64,000 bases of DNA from JBDTSW01 sp963799815 (GTDB lineage: Bacteria; Actinomycetota; Thermoleophilia; Solirubrobacterales; 70-9): the NCBI GenBank assembly GCA_963799815.1, contig CAWCYG010000004.1:868001-932000 (forward strand), given 5' to 3'. This document shows, one piece after another, positions 53,041-62,025 of this stretch. Every line of letters starts with the position of its first letter. The stretch's first letter is position 1. The translations under genes were made by a program, and so were the position numbers. The notes under the pieces were generated by a model. The model had not been told where the DNA came from. It did not search any database and saw only the letters and a program-made list of their open reading frames with translations.

Positions 53041-54447
53041 TCAGCGCTCCGCGCGGCGCAGCCGCGCCATGAAGAAGCCGGAGGTGCGGTCCCGGTCCGG
53101 CCGGGTCTGCAGGAAGCGCCCGTCATGGGGAGATGCGAGCCGCGGATGATCCGCGCCGAGGTCGTAGGCCTCGAGGCGGTGATCGGCCTCCAGCGCTCTC
53201 GTGACCACGTTCTCGTTCTCGCGCCGCGAGATCGTGCAGGTCGAGTACACGAGCGTGCCGCCCGGTCGTAGGACGGCCCCCGCGCGGCGAAGCAGCCTCT
53301 CCTGAAGTGCGGCGAGGCGGGCGGGCTGACTCTCGGTCTTGCGCCACCGAGCATCGGGCCGAGACGCCAGGGTGCCGAGATCGGTGCAGGGTGGATCCAC
53401 CAGGGCGCGATCGTAGCCCTCGCCCAGGTCGGCGCTTGCAGCATCGCCGACAGCGACATGGACGGAGGAGGCGCCGGTGCGCTCGCAGAGATCGGAGATC
53501 TCGGCAGCTCTCCCGCGGTCGAGCTCCACTGCGTGGATCTCTCCATCGTCGCGCAGACGAGCCGCGATCTGGGTGGACTTGATTCCGGGTCCGGCGCAGA
53601 GATCGAGGATGCGTTCGCCGGGCCTGGGGTCAAGCAGCGCGACCGCCGCCTGCGACGCGCGCGACTGCGCGAGCCCCTCCCCGCCGGCGATACGCGCACG
53701 CAGGGCCCTCCCCCACGCTCCCGTCACGACGAGCGCCTCAGCAGGAGCGAGAAGCCCATCATCGGCGAGGGGCTCCTGGAGGGTCTCTCCTTCGGCGCGC
53801 AGGCTGGTGAGCAAGGTCTGCCGGTCGGCGCGAAGGGTGTTCACCCGCAACGCGCCCTCGGCGGGCTCGTTCATCGCCCTCATCAGCCCACGGGCGGCAT
53901 CGGGCCCAAGCTCCTCCCACCATTGACGCGCGATCCAGGTCGGATAAGAGTGGGCCACGGCTGCAGCATCCGGCGTCTCGTCCGTCAAGGTGGCGAGTAG
54001 GTGGTCGCGCTCACGCGCCGCTCGCCGCAACACGGCGTTTACGAGCCCCGTGGCACGCTCTGCCCGCTCGGGCCTCTTGCCGGCGCGCATGCCTCCCTTC
54101 GCCAATTCGACCGCCTCGCCGACTGCCGCGTGGTCGGCGGCGGCTTCGGCAAACAGGAGCTCGTAGAGCCCCAGACGCAGCGCCGCGATCACCGGGGGGT
54201 CGAGTGCGGCGAGCGGTCGGCCCGTGAGCATCTCCGCCACGTGGTCGCTCGTTCCGCGCCGCTCGACCGACCCGTAGGCGAGCCACTGCGAGAACCCGAG
54301 GTCGCGACCCTCAAGGCGGTGTCGCTCGGCCGCGGTGCGAAAGGCGCGGTCGGTCCAGGCAGCGTGCTCGAAGGTGCGCCGAAGCACCTCGAAGGCGGCG
54401 CGACGTGCCGCGGTCGGTTCGACCCTAGAGCGCGCGCTCGGGGACAC
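53041..54447 (-). CDS. rsmB: 16S rRNA m5C967 methyltransferase RsmB
   Basis: About 468 residues from GTG 54447, overlapping the fmt end by 23 bases. N-terminal NusB-like domain (RRAAFEVLRRTFEHAAWTDR, LGLYELLFAEAAADHAAVGE, AVELAKGGMRAGKRPERAER) and C-terminal SAM methyltransferase: GERILDLCAGPGIKSTQIAA (SAM site), EIHAVELDRGRAAEISDLCE, ALVDPPCTDLGTLASRPDAR with the release Cys, and GGTLVYSTCTISRRENENVV with the nucleophile Cys. It makes m5C967 of 16S rRNA. DPPCTxLG and STCT(I/L) are both present. It stands in the def-fmt-rsmB run. Confidence 0.93.
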   Translation of the reverse strand: MSPSARSRVEPTAARRAAFEVLRRTFEHAAWTDRAFRTAAERHRLEGRDLGFSQWLAYGSVERRGTSDHVAEMLTGRPLAALDPPVIAALRLGLYELLFAEAAADHAAVGEAVELAKGGMRAGKRPERAERATGLVNAVLRRAARERDHLLATLTDETPDAAAVAHSYPTWIARQWWEELGPDAARGLMRAMNEPAEGALRVNTLRADRQTLLTSLRAEGETLQEPLADDGLLAPAEALVVTGAWGRALRARIAGGEGLAQSRASQAAVALLDPRPGERILDLCAGPGIKSTQIAARLRDDGEIHAVELDRGRAAEISDLCERTGASSVHVAVGDAASADLGEGYDRALVDPPCTDLGTLASRPDARWRKTESQPARLAALQERLLRRAGAVLRPGGTLVYSTCTISRRENENVVTRALEADHRLEAYDLGADHPRLASPHDGRFLQTRPDRDRTSGFFMARLRRAER

Positions 54448-55342
54448 CGTGGCCGCGCAGGTAGGCATCGGCGGTCATGGGGCGACCGCCCGGGGGCTGG
54501 ACCGAGCGGAGCCGCAGGGAGCCCTCGCCGCAGCCGAGCAGAAGCTCGCCGTCCGCCTCGGCGAAGGCCCCGACCTCGAGGCCCTCGGGGCCCGCAACCG
54601 CCTTGCGCACACCGAGTCGGGCTTCGGGAGAGAGGTTCAGATATGCGCCGATGTGCGGGGTGAGCGCCCGAACCCGTCGCTCGAGCTCCGGCGCGGGCCG
54701 GGTGGGGTCCAGCCGGCGGTCGCTGGCTGAGATCTTCTCCGCGTATGTCGCCAGCGCCTCGGCTTGCCGAACGAACTCGAGCGTGCCTTTCGCACGGCGC
54801 TCAAGCGCCCTCACCGCAAGCTCGCCGCTGAGCGCGGCAAGCCGTTCGGAGAGCGAGCCGAAGTCGTCCTCCCTCTTTACGGAGATCGTCTCCTGGAGGG
54901 CGATCGGACCCGCGTCGAGGCTCTCGGTGACGCGCATGATCGTGACCCCGGTCTCAGGGTCGCCGGCCATCAGCGCGCGCTCGATCGGGGCCGCTCCACG
55001 CCAGCGTGGCAAGAGCGACGGGTGCACGTTCAGCAGCTCGAGCTCGTCGAGGAGCGGAGCCCTGAGGATCTGGCCGAACGCGCACACGACGCCCAGGTCG
55101 GCGTCGCAAGCGTGGAGGCGACTGATCGCCTCGGGGGCACTCGCGTCCTCCGTTTGCAACAAATCCACGCCCGCTCGTCGCGCGGCGACGGCCGCGGGAG
55201 GCGCCGCGGTTCGGCGGCCCCGCCCTTGCCGGCGGTCGGGCGGCGTCACAACCAGCACCGGCCGATACGCCGAGGCGGCCAGCGCCTCCAGAATCGTCGC
55301 CGCGAAATCGGACGTCCCGAGGTAGACGGTGCGAAGGGGCAC
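54425..55342 (-). CDS. fmt: Methionyl-tRNA formyltransferase
   Basis: 305 residues: RTVYLGTSDFAATILEALAA, VVTPPDRRQGRGRRTAAPPA, CDADLGVVCAFGQILRAPLL, LLNVHPSLLPRWRGAAPIER (the signature with His, Asn) and GVTIMRVTESLDAGPIALQE. The C-terminal OB-like domain begins near residue 205 (ISASDRRLDPTRPAPELERR). It formylates Met-tRNAi with 10-formyl-THF. Normal length. It lies 3 bases after def in the conserved def-fmt order and ends inside the rsmB start. Confidence 0.95.
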   Translation of the reverse strand: MPLRTVYLGTSDFAATILEALAASAYRPVLVVTPPDRRQGRGRRTAAPPAAVAARRAGVDLLQTEDASAPEAISRLHACDADLGVVCAFGQILRAPLLDELELLNVHPSLLPRWRGAAPIERALMAGDPETGVTIMRVTESLDAGPIALQETISVKREDDFGSLSERLAALSGELAVRALERRAKGTLEFVRQAEALATYAEKISASDRRLDPTRPAPELERRVRALTPHIGAYLNLSPEARLGVRKAVAGPEGLEVGAFAEADGELLLGCGEGSLRLRSVQPPGGRPMTADAYLRGHGVPERAL

Positions 55343-55345
55343 CGT

Positions 55346-55981
55346 TCAACCCTCTTGGTCTTCCTCCGGGGCCGGGGGCGCGTAGGTCTCGCCCTCGCGG
55401 AGGGCCCGCAGAGCCCCTTTTCGCTGCTCACGCGGGCTGCGGTCCAAGATGAGGACGCCGTCGAGATGGTCAACCTCGTGCTGCAGCACTCTTGCCTCGA
55501 GACCGGCTGCCTCCAGCTTGAGCGGTTGACCGCGGGCGTCCTGGCCGCTGATCCGCGCATAGAGCGGGCGCTCGACGTCTACCACCACGCCGGGAAGGCT
55601 GAGGCAGCCTTCGGTGGCCGTTGCAAGCTCGCCCGAGAGCCATTCGACCTGTGGGTTCGCAACCGTCGTGGGAGTCGCGTCGGGCCCGGCCTGAAAGACC
55701 AGGAGCCGACGCATCACACCGAGCTGCGTCGCGGCCAGGCCCACCCCCAGCGCATCCCGCATGATCCCGATCATCTCCTGCGCCTCGCGCTCCAGCTCAG
55801 GCCCGAACTCGGTCACATCGGACGCTCTGGACTTAAGCACCGGGTCGCCAAAGACGCGGACCTTCGCGAGGGCCTCGGTCCGCCGTTCGCGCTCAGCCTC
55901 GGTGAGCTCCTCCTCGCGGGGCGCCTCCGCCTCCGCGGCGGCCTCGGAGATGGGCTCGTGGGTCTCTGTCGCCTCGCTCAC
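55346..55981 (-). CDS. def: Peptide deformylase
   Basis: 211 residues. Motif 1 GVGLAATQLG (residues 79-88), motif 2 EGCLSLPG (124-131, metal Cys126) and motif 3 QHEVDHLDG (167-175, metal His168, His172 and catalytic Glu169). It removes the formyl group from nascent proteins. The first ~38 residues (SEATETHEPISEAAAEAEAP) are an extra acidic, disordered leader, and a short tail follows residue ~195 (APPAPEEDQEG). The core is complete. It precedes fmt by 3 bases. Start ATG 55981. Confidence 0.95.
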   Translation of the reverse strand: MSEATETHEPISEAAAEAEAPREEELTEAERERRTEALAKVRVFGDPVLKSRASDVTEFGPELEREAQEMIGIMRDALGVGLAATQLGVMRRLLVFQAGPDATPTTVANPQVEWLSGELATATEGCLSLPGVVVDVERPLYARISGQDARGQPLKLEAAGLEARVLQHEVDHLDGVLILDRSPREQRKGALRALREGETYAPPAPEEDQEG

Positions 55982-56032
55982 CCAGGCGAGTCTAGATGGG
56001 CGGGCTGGACAGCTTCGGCGCCTGCAGGGCCC

Positions 56033-58201
56033 TCAGGAAGGGTCGGGATCAACGCTGACCGCCACGGCGCCAGCGCGCAGGTCGCCGGCCACGCTCTCGA
56101 CGACGGCCCGGACCGCGTCCACCGCTTCTGCGCGCTGAGGGGCCTTGACAAGAAGCTGACGACGATGGCGCCCCCGGAGCCGGAAGCGCGGTGCCGGACC
56201 CAGAAGCGAGGCGCCCTCGGGCAGAAGCCGCTCGAGCGCCAAGCGCACTCGCGCGGCGGCGGCGTGGACTGCCCGGACATCCTCGGCAGTGAGCTCGACC
56301 CGGATCAGATGGGCGAACGGCGGATAACCGAGCGCGCGCCGGCGCTCGAGCTCGGCGGCGAGGAAGCCCGCCGCGTCGTGCCGCGCCGCGTACCGGATCG
56401 CCTCCGCATCGGGGGCGAGCGTCTGTACGAGCACGCGTCCGCCCCGGGGGCCCCGCCCGCTGCGGCCCGCCAGCTGGGCGACGAGCGCGAAGGTCCTCTC
56501 CTCTGAGCGGAAGTCCGGGAAGCGGAGGGTCGCGTCGGCGTCGAGAACGACTCCAAGCACGACATCGGGGAAGTCATGGCCCTTGGCCACCATCTGTGTG
56601 CCGATCAGCACGCCGGCGTCCGCACGGTCGAACCGGGCGAGGATCTCGCCGTGCCCTCCGGGACCGGCGGCGGTGTCGGAGTCGAGGCGAAAGACCGGCA
56701 GGGGGCCAGCCACGCTGGCGACGAGCTTCTCCGCCCGCTCCGTTCCCGCGCCGTGGCGAGCGAGGCTCACCGAGCCACATTCCCCGCAGGCGGAAGGGAT
56801 TGGCGCCCGGTACCCGCAGTGGTGGCAGCGCAGCTCGGTTGCGTGCACGACGAGCGAAACGTCGCAAGCGGGACAGCCCCAGGCATGGCCGCACGAGCGA
56901 CAGTCGAGAAACGGCGCCCAGCCCCGGCGGTTCAGCAGGATGATTGCCTTGCCACCCTCGGCGGCCACCGTGGTGAGCGCGTCGCGGGTGCGGGCATGAA
57001 GCGGCCCAGCCGTGCCCGACTGCTCTCGCATGTCCAGCACCTCGACCTCGGGCAGCGCCTGGCCGTCCGCCCGCCGGGGCAACTCGAGTCGATCCAGGGC
57101 GATCCAGCTCTCGGGGCGCGGGGTGGCGGTACCCGCGACGAGAACGGCGCCGTTGTCTGCAGCGCGCCGACGGGCAACGTCGCGCGCGTCGTAGCGAGGA
57201 TCCCCCTCCTGCTTGTAAGAAGGCTCGTGTTCCTCGTCGATGATGATCAGCCCCAGCCCGTCGATCGGGGCGAAGACCGCCGATCGAGGTCCCACGGCCA
57301 CCCGTGCCGTGCCGGCCCGCAAGCGCCGCCACTCGTCGCGGCGCTCTCCGGGGGAGAGCTTTGAGTGAAGAACGGCGACGCGCTCGCCGAGGCGATCGCG
57401 AAAGCGGGCCACGGTCTGTGGGGTGAGCGCGATCTCTGGGACGAGGGCGATCACTCCCCTGCCGCGGTCGAGGGCCGCCCGGGCCGCGGTGAGATACACC
57501 TCGGTCTTGCCCGAGCCGGTGATCCCATGCAGGAGGAGTTCCCGGGGCTCGCCGTCGAGCGCTGACACGATCGCGCTCGCCGCGGCGCGCTGATCGGCGT
57601 TCAGCTCGACCGGCCGGGGAGGGGCCCCCACGGCGGGCGGGGAGGGCCGGCGGCGCACCACCACCTCTCGCAGGGAGATCAGTCCCTTCGTCTCCAGCCG
57701 GCGCAACGCGGCGCGGTCGCCCTCGAGCTGGGTCGATGGCAGCTCCGACCCCGCCGCGTCGAGGGCTGCGAGCACAGCGCGCTGGCGGCTGCCGAGGCGC
57801 ACGGCCCCGTCGAGCGCGGCGCCGCCGGCGGGAGTGATCTCCGCCCGCAGCTCGCGCTTGGGGGCGGGTGCGCGCCCGGTGGCGACCGTACCCGGGGGCA
57901 GCACGAGCTCCAGGCCGCGGGCGGGCGTAGAGCAGTACTCGCGTGCCACCCAGAGCCCGAGGTTTGCGAGCTCGGGCGAGACGCCGGCTGCGAGCGCCTC
58001 GATTGGCTCGGCGAGGCGTTCAGGTGGCAGCTCACTCGCCTCTGCGACCTCGACGACGACGCCGAGTAAGCGCCGCGGACCGAAGGGGACCCGCAGCACG
58101 GTCCCCACCCCCACCTCGCCGAGGCGGTCGGGCAGCAGGTAGTCGAAAGGGCCGCGCAGCGCACGGGCGGTTACGAGCGGCTCGACCCTGGCGATAGCCA
58201 T
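56033..58201 (-). CDS. priA: Primosomal protein N' (replication restart helicase PriA)
   Basis: 722 residues. N-terminal 3'-OH binding domain (LGEVGVGTVLRVPFGPRRLL), helicase motifs LLLHGITGSGKTEVYLTAAR (Walker A), LVPEIALTPQTVARFRDRLG, LIIIDEEHEPSYKQEGDPRY (DEEH), and the zinc region CRSCGHAWGCPACDVSLVVH and CHHCGYRAPIPSACGECGS with eight Cys. IGTQMVAKGHDFPDVVLGVV and QLAGRSGRGPRGGRVLVQT complete it. It restarts stalled forks. In some actinobacteria the helicase is inactivated; here Walker A and DEEH are intact. ATG 58201 is preceded at 9 bases by TAGCCT; divergent from the PH-domain gene. Confidence 0.93.
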   Translation of the reverse strand: MAIARVEPLVTARALRGPFDYLLPDRLGEVGVGTVLRVPFGPRRLLGVVVEVAEASELPPERLAEPIEALAAGVSPELANLGLWVAREYCSTPARGLELVLPPGTVATGRAPAPKRELRAEITPAGGAALDGAVRLGSRQRAVLAALDAAGSELPSTQLEGDRAALRRLETKGLISLREVVVRRRPSPPAVGAPPRPVELNADQRAAASAIVSALDGEPRELLLHGITGSGKTEVYLTAARAALDRGRGVIALVPEIALTPQTVARFRDRLGERVAVLHSKLSPGERRDEWRRLRAGTARVAVGPRSAVFAPIDGLGLIIIDEEHEPSYKQEGDPRYDARDVARRRAADNGAVLVAGTATPRPESWIALDRLELPRRADGQALPEVEVLDMREQSGTAGPLHARTRDALTTVAAEGGKAIILLNRRGWAPFLDCRSCGHAWGCPACDVSLVVHATELRCHHCGYRAPIPSACGECGSVSLARHGAGTERAEKLVASVAGPLPVFRLDSDTAAGPGGHGEILARFDRADAGVLIGTQMVAKGHDFPDVVLGVVLDADATLRFPDFRSEERTFALVAQLAGRSGRGPRGGRVLVQTLAPDAEAIRYAARHDAAGFLAAELERRRALGYPPFAHLIRVELTAEDVRAVHAAAARVRLALERLLPEGASLLGPAPRFRLRGRHRRQLLVKAPQRAEAVDAVRAVVESVAGDLRAGAVAVSVDPDPS

Positions 58202-58210
58202 TCGCGCCGC

Positions 58211-58216
58211 AGGCTA
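58211..58216 (-). promoter_or_regulatory. Candidate leaderless -10 box of priA
   Basis: TAGCCT on the minus strand, 9 bases before ATG 58201; the divergent partner has its own -10 at 58269-58274. Confidence 0.35.
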
Positions 58217-58268
58217 GGCGCCGGGACGGATGACTCCCGTCCGCACGCATCCCGGTCGCCTTGGGAGA

Positions 58269-58274
58269 TAGGAT
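58269..58274 (+). promoter_or_regulatory. Candidate leaderless -10 box of the PH-domain gene
   Basis: TAGGAT on the plus strand, 7 bases before GTG 58282. No ribosome site is present. Confidence 0.45.
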
Positions 58275-58281
58275 CGCCCTC

Positions 58282-58812
58282 GTGGCGCCGAAGCTGCACC
58301 CTGGCGAGCGGGTTCTCTATGAGGGCCATCCGTCCTGGCGGTCGATCCTCGACTTCTACGTGAAGGGGCTGATCGCGACTGCGTTGGTCTGTCTCGCGGT
58401 TGCGCTCATCGTCGACGAAGCCGCCACAACCACGATCGTCGCCATCGTCGGCGTGACGATCACCATCCTCGCGGGGTTCGTCAAGCGGGTCGCGACCTCG
58501 TACACGATCACCGATCGTCGCCTTCACATCAAGCGAGGAATCGTCTCGCGAACCATTCAGGAGACGCGCCTCGAGCGGGTTCAGAACGTGAACTACCAGC
58601 AGGGCGTGATCCAGCGCATTCTGCAAATCGGAGACGTCGACTTCGACACAGCCGCCGGGGACGACTACACCTTCATCTTCGCCGGCGTCGCCGAGCCGGC
58701 GGACGTGGTTCACCAAGTCGATCGGGCCACCCACCGCGGCGGCACCGACAGCATGGGCCAGCCGGAAGCGGTGCCTCCCCCCACGGCGCCTACCCAGCAG
58801 CCACCGGCATAG
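58282..58812 (+). CDS. Membrane protein with bacterial PH domain (bPH2, YdbS-like)
   Basis: 176 residues from GTG 58282. The start KLHPGERVLYEGHPSWRSIL is typical of the bPH2/YdbS family. Two membrane helices follow (FYVKGLIATALVCLAVALIV and TIVAIVGVTITILAGFVKRV) separated by a short loop. The PH-like part reads TSYTITDRRLHIKRGIVSRT, IQETRLERVQNVNYQQGVIQ and RILQIGDVDFDTAAGDDYTF. Role unknown; proteins of this type may stabilise membranes or bind partners. The C-terminal PPPTAPTQQPPA tail is disordered. It converges on metK, 19 bases from its stop. Confidence 0.82.
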   Translation: MAPKLHPGERVLYEGHPSWRSILDFYVKGLIATALVCLAVALIVDEAATTTIVAIVGVTITILAGFVKRVATSYTITDRRLHIKRGIVSRTIQETRLERVQNVNYQQGVIQRILQIGDVDFDTAAGDDYTFIFAGVAEPADVVHQVDRATHRGGTDSMGQPEAVPPPTAPTQQPPA

Positions 58813-58831
58813 CCCCGAGAGCGAGAACCGC

Positions 58832-60097
58832 TCAGGCGGGAGCGCGTGACGCCATGCCCGAGCCCGCCAGGCCAGCGGCCTCGCGAAGGGCCTCCGCCCG
58901 GTTCGTCCGCTCCCAGGTGAAGTCGGCATCGTCGCGGCCGAAGTGCCCGTACGCCGCCGTCTTCTGGAAGATCGGGCGGTGCAGGCGTAACTCGGCACGA
59001 ACGGCGCCCGGGCGCAGGTCGAAATGCTCGCTCACCAGCTCCGTGATGCGGCCCCTCGAGATCTTCTCCGTGCCAAAGGTCTCGACCATGAGCGAGACCG
59101 GGTGCGCCACGCCGATCGCATAGGCAACCTGCACCTCGCAACGATCGGCGAGCCCGGCCGCGACGACGTTCTTGGCGACCCACCGGGCCGCATAAGACGC
59201 CGAGCGGTCGACCTTTGAGGGGTCCTTTCCGGAGAACGCGCCGCCACCGTGGCGCGCGGAACCGCCGTAGGTATCGACGATGATCTTCCGCCCGGTGAGC
59301 CCGGCGTCGCCGACCGGCCCGCCGATGACGAAGCGCCCGGTCGGGTTGACGAGGAAGTTGGCTTTCGTGTTGACCTTGCGCTCGTCGTAGAGCTCCGCCG
59401 GCAGGATCGGATGCAGCACGTGCTCCCAGAGATCCGGGCGAATCAGCGTGTCGCAGTCGACCCCGTCGCGGTGCTGGGTCGAGATCAGGAGCTTCTCGAT
59501 CTCGATCGGGGTGCCGTTCTCGTAGCGGACGGTGACTTGAACCTTGCCGTCCGGGCGCAGGTAGGGCACGACCTCAGCCTTGCGAATCTCCGCGAGTCGG
59601 TGTGCGATTCGGTGGGCCAACGAGATGGGCAGCGGCATCAGCTCGGGCGTTTCGCGGGTCGCGTAGCCGAACATCATCCCCTGATCGCCGGCCCCGGCCG
59701 CATCGAACTCGTCCTCGTCCGCCGAGTCGGTGCGGGTCTCCAGGGCGTGATCGACACCCTGCGCGATGTCCGGCGACTGCTTGTCGATCGCGTTGATCAC
59801 CGCGCAGGAGTCGGCGGAGAACCCGAGGTCGGCATCCGTGTAGCCGATGCGGCGAATCGTTTCCCTCGCCACCGTTGGGATGTCGACGTAGGTGTGGGTT
59901 GAGATCTCGCCCGAGACGATCACGAGCCCGGTGTTGACGAGCGTCTCGCAGGCAACGCGGCCGTTTGGATCGTCGCTTAAGACGGCGTCGAGAACGCCAT
60001 CGGAGATCTGGTCGGCAATCTTGTCGGGATGGCCCTCGGTGACGGATTCCGAGGTGAACAGGTACTCGTGCTCGGAGAGGCGGCGCTCGTCACTCAT
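58832..60097 (-). CDS. metK: S-adenosylmethionine synthase
   Basis: 421 residues with all three domains: EYLFTSESVTEGHPDKIADQ (ATP-binding GHPDKxxDQ), ACETLVNTGLVIVSGEISTH, GAGDQGMMFGYATRETPELM (central GAGDQG), FVIGGPVGDAGLTGRKIIVD, TYGGSARHGGGAFSGKDPSK (P-loop GGGAFSGKD) and ARWVAKNVVAAGLADRCEVQ. It makes SAM from Met and ATP. A little longer than E. coli MetK. TAGAGT lies 8 bases upstream of ATG 60097 and no SAM riboswitch fits the 53-base gap, so regulation is not by the usual leader. Single transcription unit. Confidence 0.96.
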   Translation of the reverse strand: MSDERRLSEHEYLFTSESVTEGHPDKIADQISDGVLDAVLSDDPNGRVACETLVNTGLVIVSGEISTHTYVDIPTVARETIRRIGYTDADLGFSADSCAVINAIDKQSPDIAQGVDHALETRTDSADEDEFDAAGAGDQGMMFGYATRETPELMPLPISLAHRIAHRLAEIRKAEVVPYLRPDGKVQVTVRYENGTPIEIEKLLISTQHRDGVDCDTLIRPDLWEHVLHPILPAELYDERKVNTKANFLVNPTGRFVIGGPVGDAGLTGRKIIVDTYGGSARHGGGAFSGKDPSKVDRSASYAARWVAKNVVAAGLADRCEVQVAYAIGVAHPVSLMVETFGTEKISRGRITELVSEHFDLRPGAVRAELRLHRPIFQKTAAYGHFGRDDADFTWERTNRAEALREAAGLAGSGMASRAPA

Positions 60098-60105
60098 CGC
60101 AAGCG

Positions 60106-60111
60106 ACTCTA
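60106..60111 (-). promoter_or_regulatory. Candidate leaderless -10 box of metK
   Basis: TAGAGT on the minus strand, 8 bases before ATG 60097, in the 53-base gap after the DUF3352 gene. Confidence 0.45.
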
Positions 60112-60150
60112 GCGTCTGGCCAGTTGGCAGAACGCAGCTTTCCCCACACC

Positions 60151-62016
60151 CTAACGGTCATCCACCGGCTCTTTCGAGCGCTCGATCACTAGCCGCAGGT
60201 CCGTCGCGATCGCCGTCTCCTGGGCGTCCACCGCGAGGGCCGCTGCATCAAGGCGACCCAGGTCGGGCGCGAGCTCGGCGTAGGCGGCGCTCTCGGCAAG
60301 CCCCTGGCGCTCACCCAGGTTGATCAGGCCCGCCAGATCCAGGAAAACGAGCATCGAGACCTCCTCATCGGCGGCGAGATCATCGGTGGCCGCGGCAAAC
60401 GAATCCTCATCTGCCAGACCGCCGTCGCCGCTGATCACCTGCTCGACGGCGCTGGGTTGTGAGGCGACGGCAAGGCGTCCGTCCAAGAGCGCGTACGTGA
60501 GGTTGAGCGTAGGTCCAAGGCGAAGGATCTGCAGCTCGACCCCATCGACCTCGCGCGTCTCGAAGACGGGTGCCTGGAGGGCGATACCCGGGTCGAGCGC
60601 TTTCGAGATCGGGCCCTGCAGTCGCGCCAGGGCCTGGCGCGCCTCCTGGGTGTCGACCCCTTCGGCGAGAAACTGGATTACCGGCACCGACTCCTGGCCG
60701 GTGGGCAGAGGCGCCGGCCCGCTCGGGAGACCCTCCGGGAGAGCCGGCCCAGGGCCGTCATCCTCGCTCTCGGCATCGTCGACGCCCGGCTGCAGCGCGA
60801 TCGCTGTCTCGCCGCCGAATGCCGCCAGCAGATCCTTCTCGAGATCCACTTCACCCAGATCTGCTAAGCGCTCGGCGGCAGCTGTGACCCCTGCGGCGAG
60901 GGCGGGCGACTCCGCGGCGGCCTGCTCGAGCAAACTCGAGACCGTGGTTGCCGGATCCGCGATGCCCATGTACGCGAGCGTCTCGCTTCCGAGCACGTCT
61001 GGCAGATTCGGCTCGAACCGGGGGAAGGCAGCGAAAAATCCGGGGCGGTCCTCCGCCTGAGCCGGGTCGAGCTCGCTGCGGACTGCGAGCTCGATCGAGT
61101 CCTCCGCGGATCCCAGAGAGACGGCTGCGCCGCGCGTTGCGGTCACGTCGACGAACGGCTCCAGGGGTGCGAGCGGGCTTCTCGGAGACGAGATCAAGCG
61201 GCGCGTCCCCCGCTCGGAGAGATAGGCGGTGACGAACCGCTCTCCGGGAAGCTCGTCGCGCACCTCCCCGGCAAGTGAGTCGTCGGCGAGCGCTGTGGCG
61301 CCGTCCGCCCCGGTCGATGCGTCGATCACGCTGCGGACCCCCGCCTGCGTCCCGATCACGAGGAAACCCTGAACCGATGCGGTCGCGAGGCCACCCTTGC
61401 CGGTGCGCACCTCGATCCCGTCGTATTCGGTTGTCGCGGCCTGCCGCCCAGAGATGCCCGCGGCGAACTCAGCGGCGAGCTCCGCATCCCCCTCCTCGAG
61501 CAGCTGCACCTGCTCGGCGGCCCGGCCACGCGGCAGCAACGCCACCGCGGCCTGACCGCCGAACCAGGGCGCCAGATCCCGCTCGAAGTCGGCCGGCTCA
61601 CCGCCTGGGCCGGGGACCTGCCCGACCAGGTTGTCGACGACCTGCCGAGAGAACCCGGGCAGCTCGGCCGCCGTCGCGGCCGCGGACGTGAACTGGTCAC
61701 TGTCGGGATCGAGCTCCAGGTGGACGTAGGCGAGCGTGTCCGCCGGCACCAGCTCCTCTGCATCGTCGTCTGGCGCGCAGGCATCCCCGCCCGGGAGGTC
61801 GCAGGGAAGCGCCGGCCAGGCGATGGTGAGCAGGACAAGCAGCGCAATCGCGCCGAGCACCGCCACAACGAGTCGGCGTCGTGTCGGCGAGGTGAGGCTG
61901 TCCCAGAAGCGACCCAGACCGCTCTTGGCCGCGCGCGGCACCCGGGCCAGGCGAGCCACGATCCCAGTCTCGCCGCTCTCGGACGACCGGCGCCTCTTAA
62001 GTGACGGACGGCGCAA
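60151..62016 (-). CDS. DUF3352 membrane-anchored protein
   Basis: 621 residues starting at TTG 62016 with AGCGAGG upstream. Basic cytosolic N-terminus, one membrane helix (LVVAVLGAIALLVLLTIAWP, residues ~49-68), then a large extracellular part. ELVPADTLAYVHLELDPDSD, WFGGQAAVALLPRG and RTGKGGLATASVQGFLVIGT are the hallmarks of DUF3352, a repeated alpha-beta sandwich family present in many actinobacteria and cyanobacteria. Two DUF3352-like halves seem present (the second near GSETLAYMGIADPATTVSSL). Function unknown. It follows der by 9 bases on the same strand. Confidence 0.8.
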   Translation of the reverse strand: MRRPSLKRRRSSESGETGIVARLARVPRAAKSGLGRFWDSLTSPTRRRLVVAVLGAIALLVLLTIAWPALPCDLPGGDACAPDDDAEELVPADTLAYVHLELDPDSDQFTSAAATAAELPGFSRQVVDNLVGQVPGPGGEPADFERDLAPWFGGQAAVALLPRGRAAEQVQLLEEGDAELAAEFAAGISGRQAATTEYDGIEVRTGKGGLATASVQGFLVIGTQAGVRSVIDASTGADGATALADDSLAGEVRDELPGERFVTAYLSERGTRRLISSPRSPLAPLEPFVDVTATRGAAVSLGSAEDSIELAVRSELDPAQAEDRPGFFAAFPRFEPNLPDVLGSETLAYMGIADPATTVSSLLEQAAAESPALAAGVTAAAERLADLGEVDLEKDLLAAFGGETAIALQPGVDDAESEDDGPGPALPEGLPSGPAPLPTGQESVPVIQFLAEGVDTQEARQALARLQGPISKALDPGIALQAPVFETREVDGVELQILRLGPTLNLTYALLDGRLAVASQPSAVEQVISGDGGLADEDSFAAATDDLAADEEVSMLVFLDLAGLINLGERQGLAESAAYAELAPDLGRLDAAALAVDAQETAIATDLRLVIERSKEPVDDR

Positions 62017-62025
62017 CCTCGCTAC

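Noticed and set aside
58813..58831. Intrinsic terminator between the PH-domain gene and metK
   Set aside because: Only a 5-bp GAGCG/CGCTC stem without a T-run; too weak to call.
60098..60150. SAM riboswitch before metK
   Set aside because: Only 53 bases between the DUF3352 stop and metK, with a leaderless-type -10 there.
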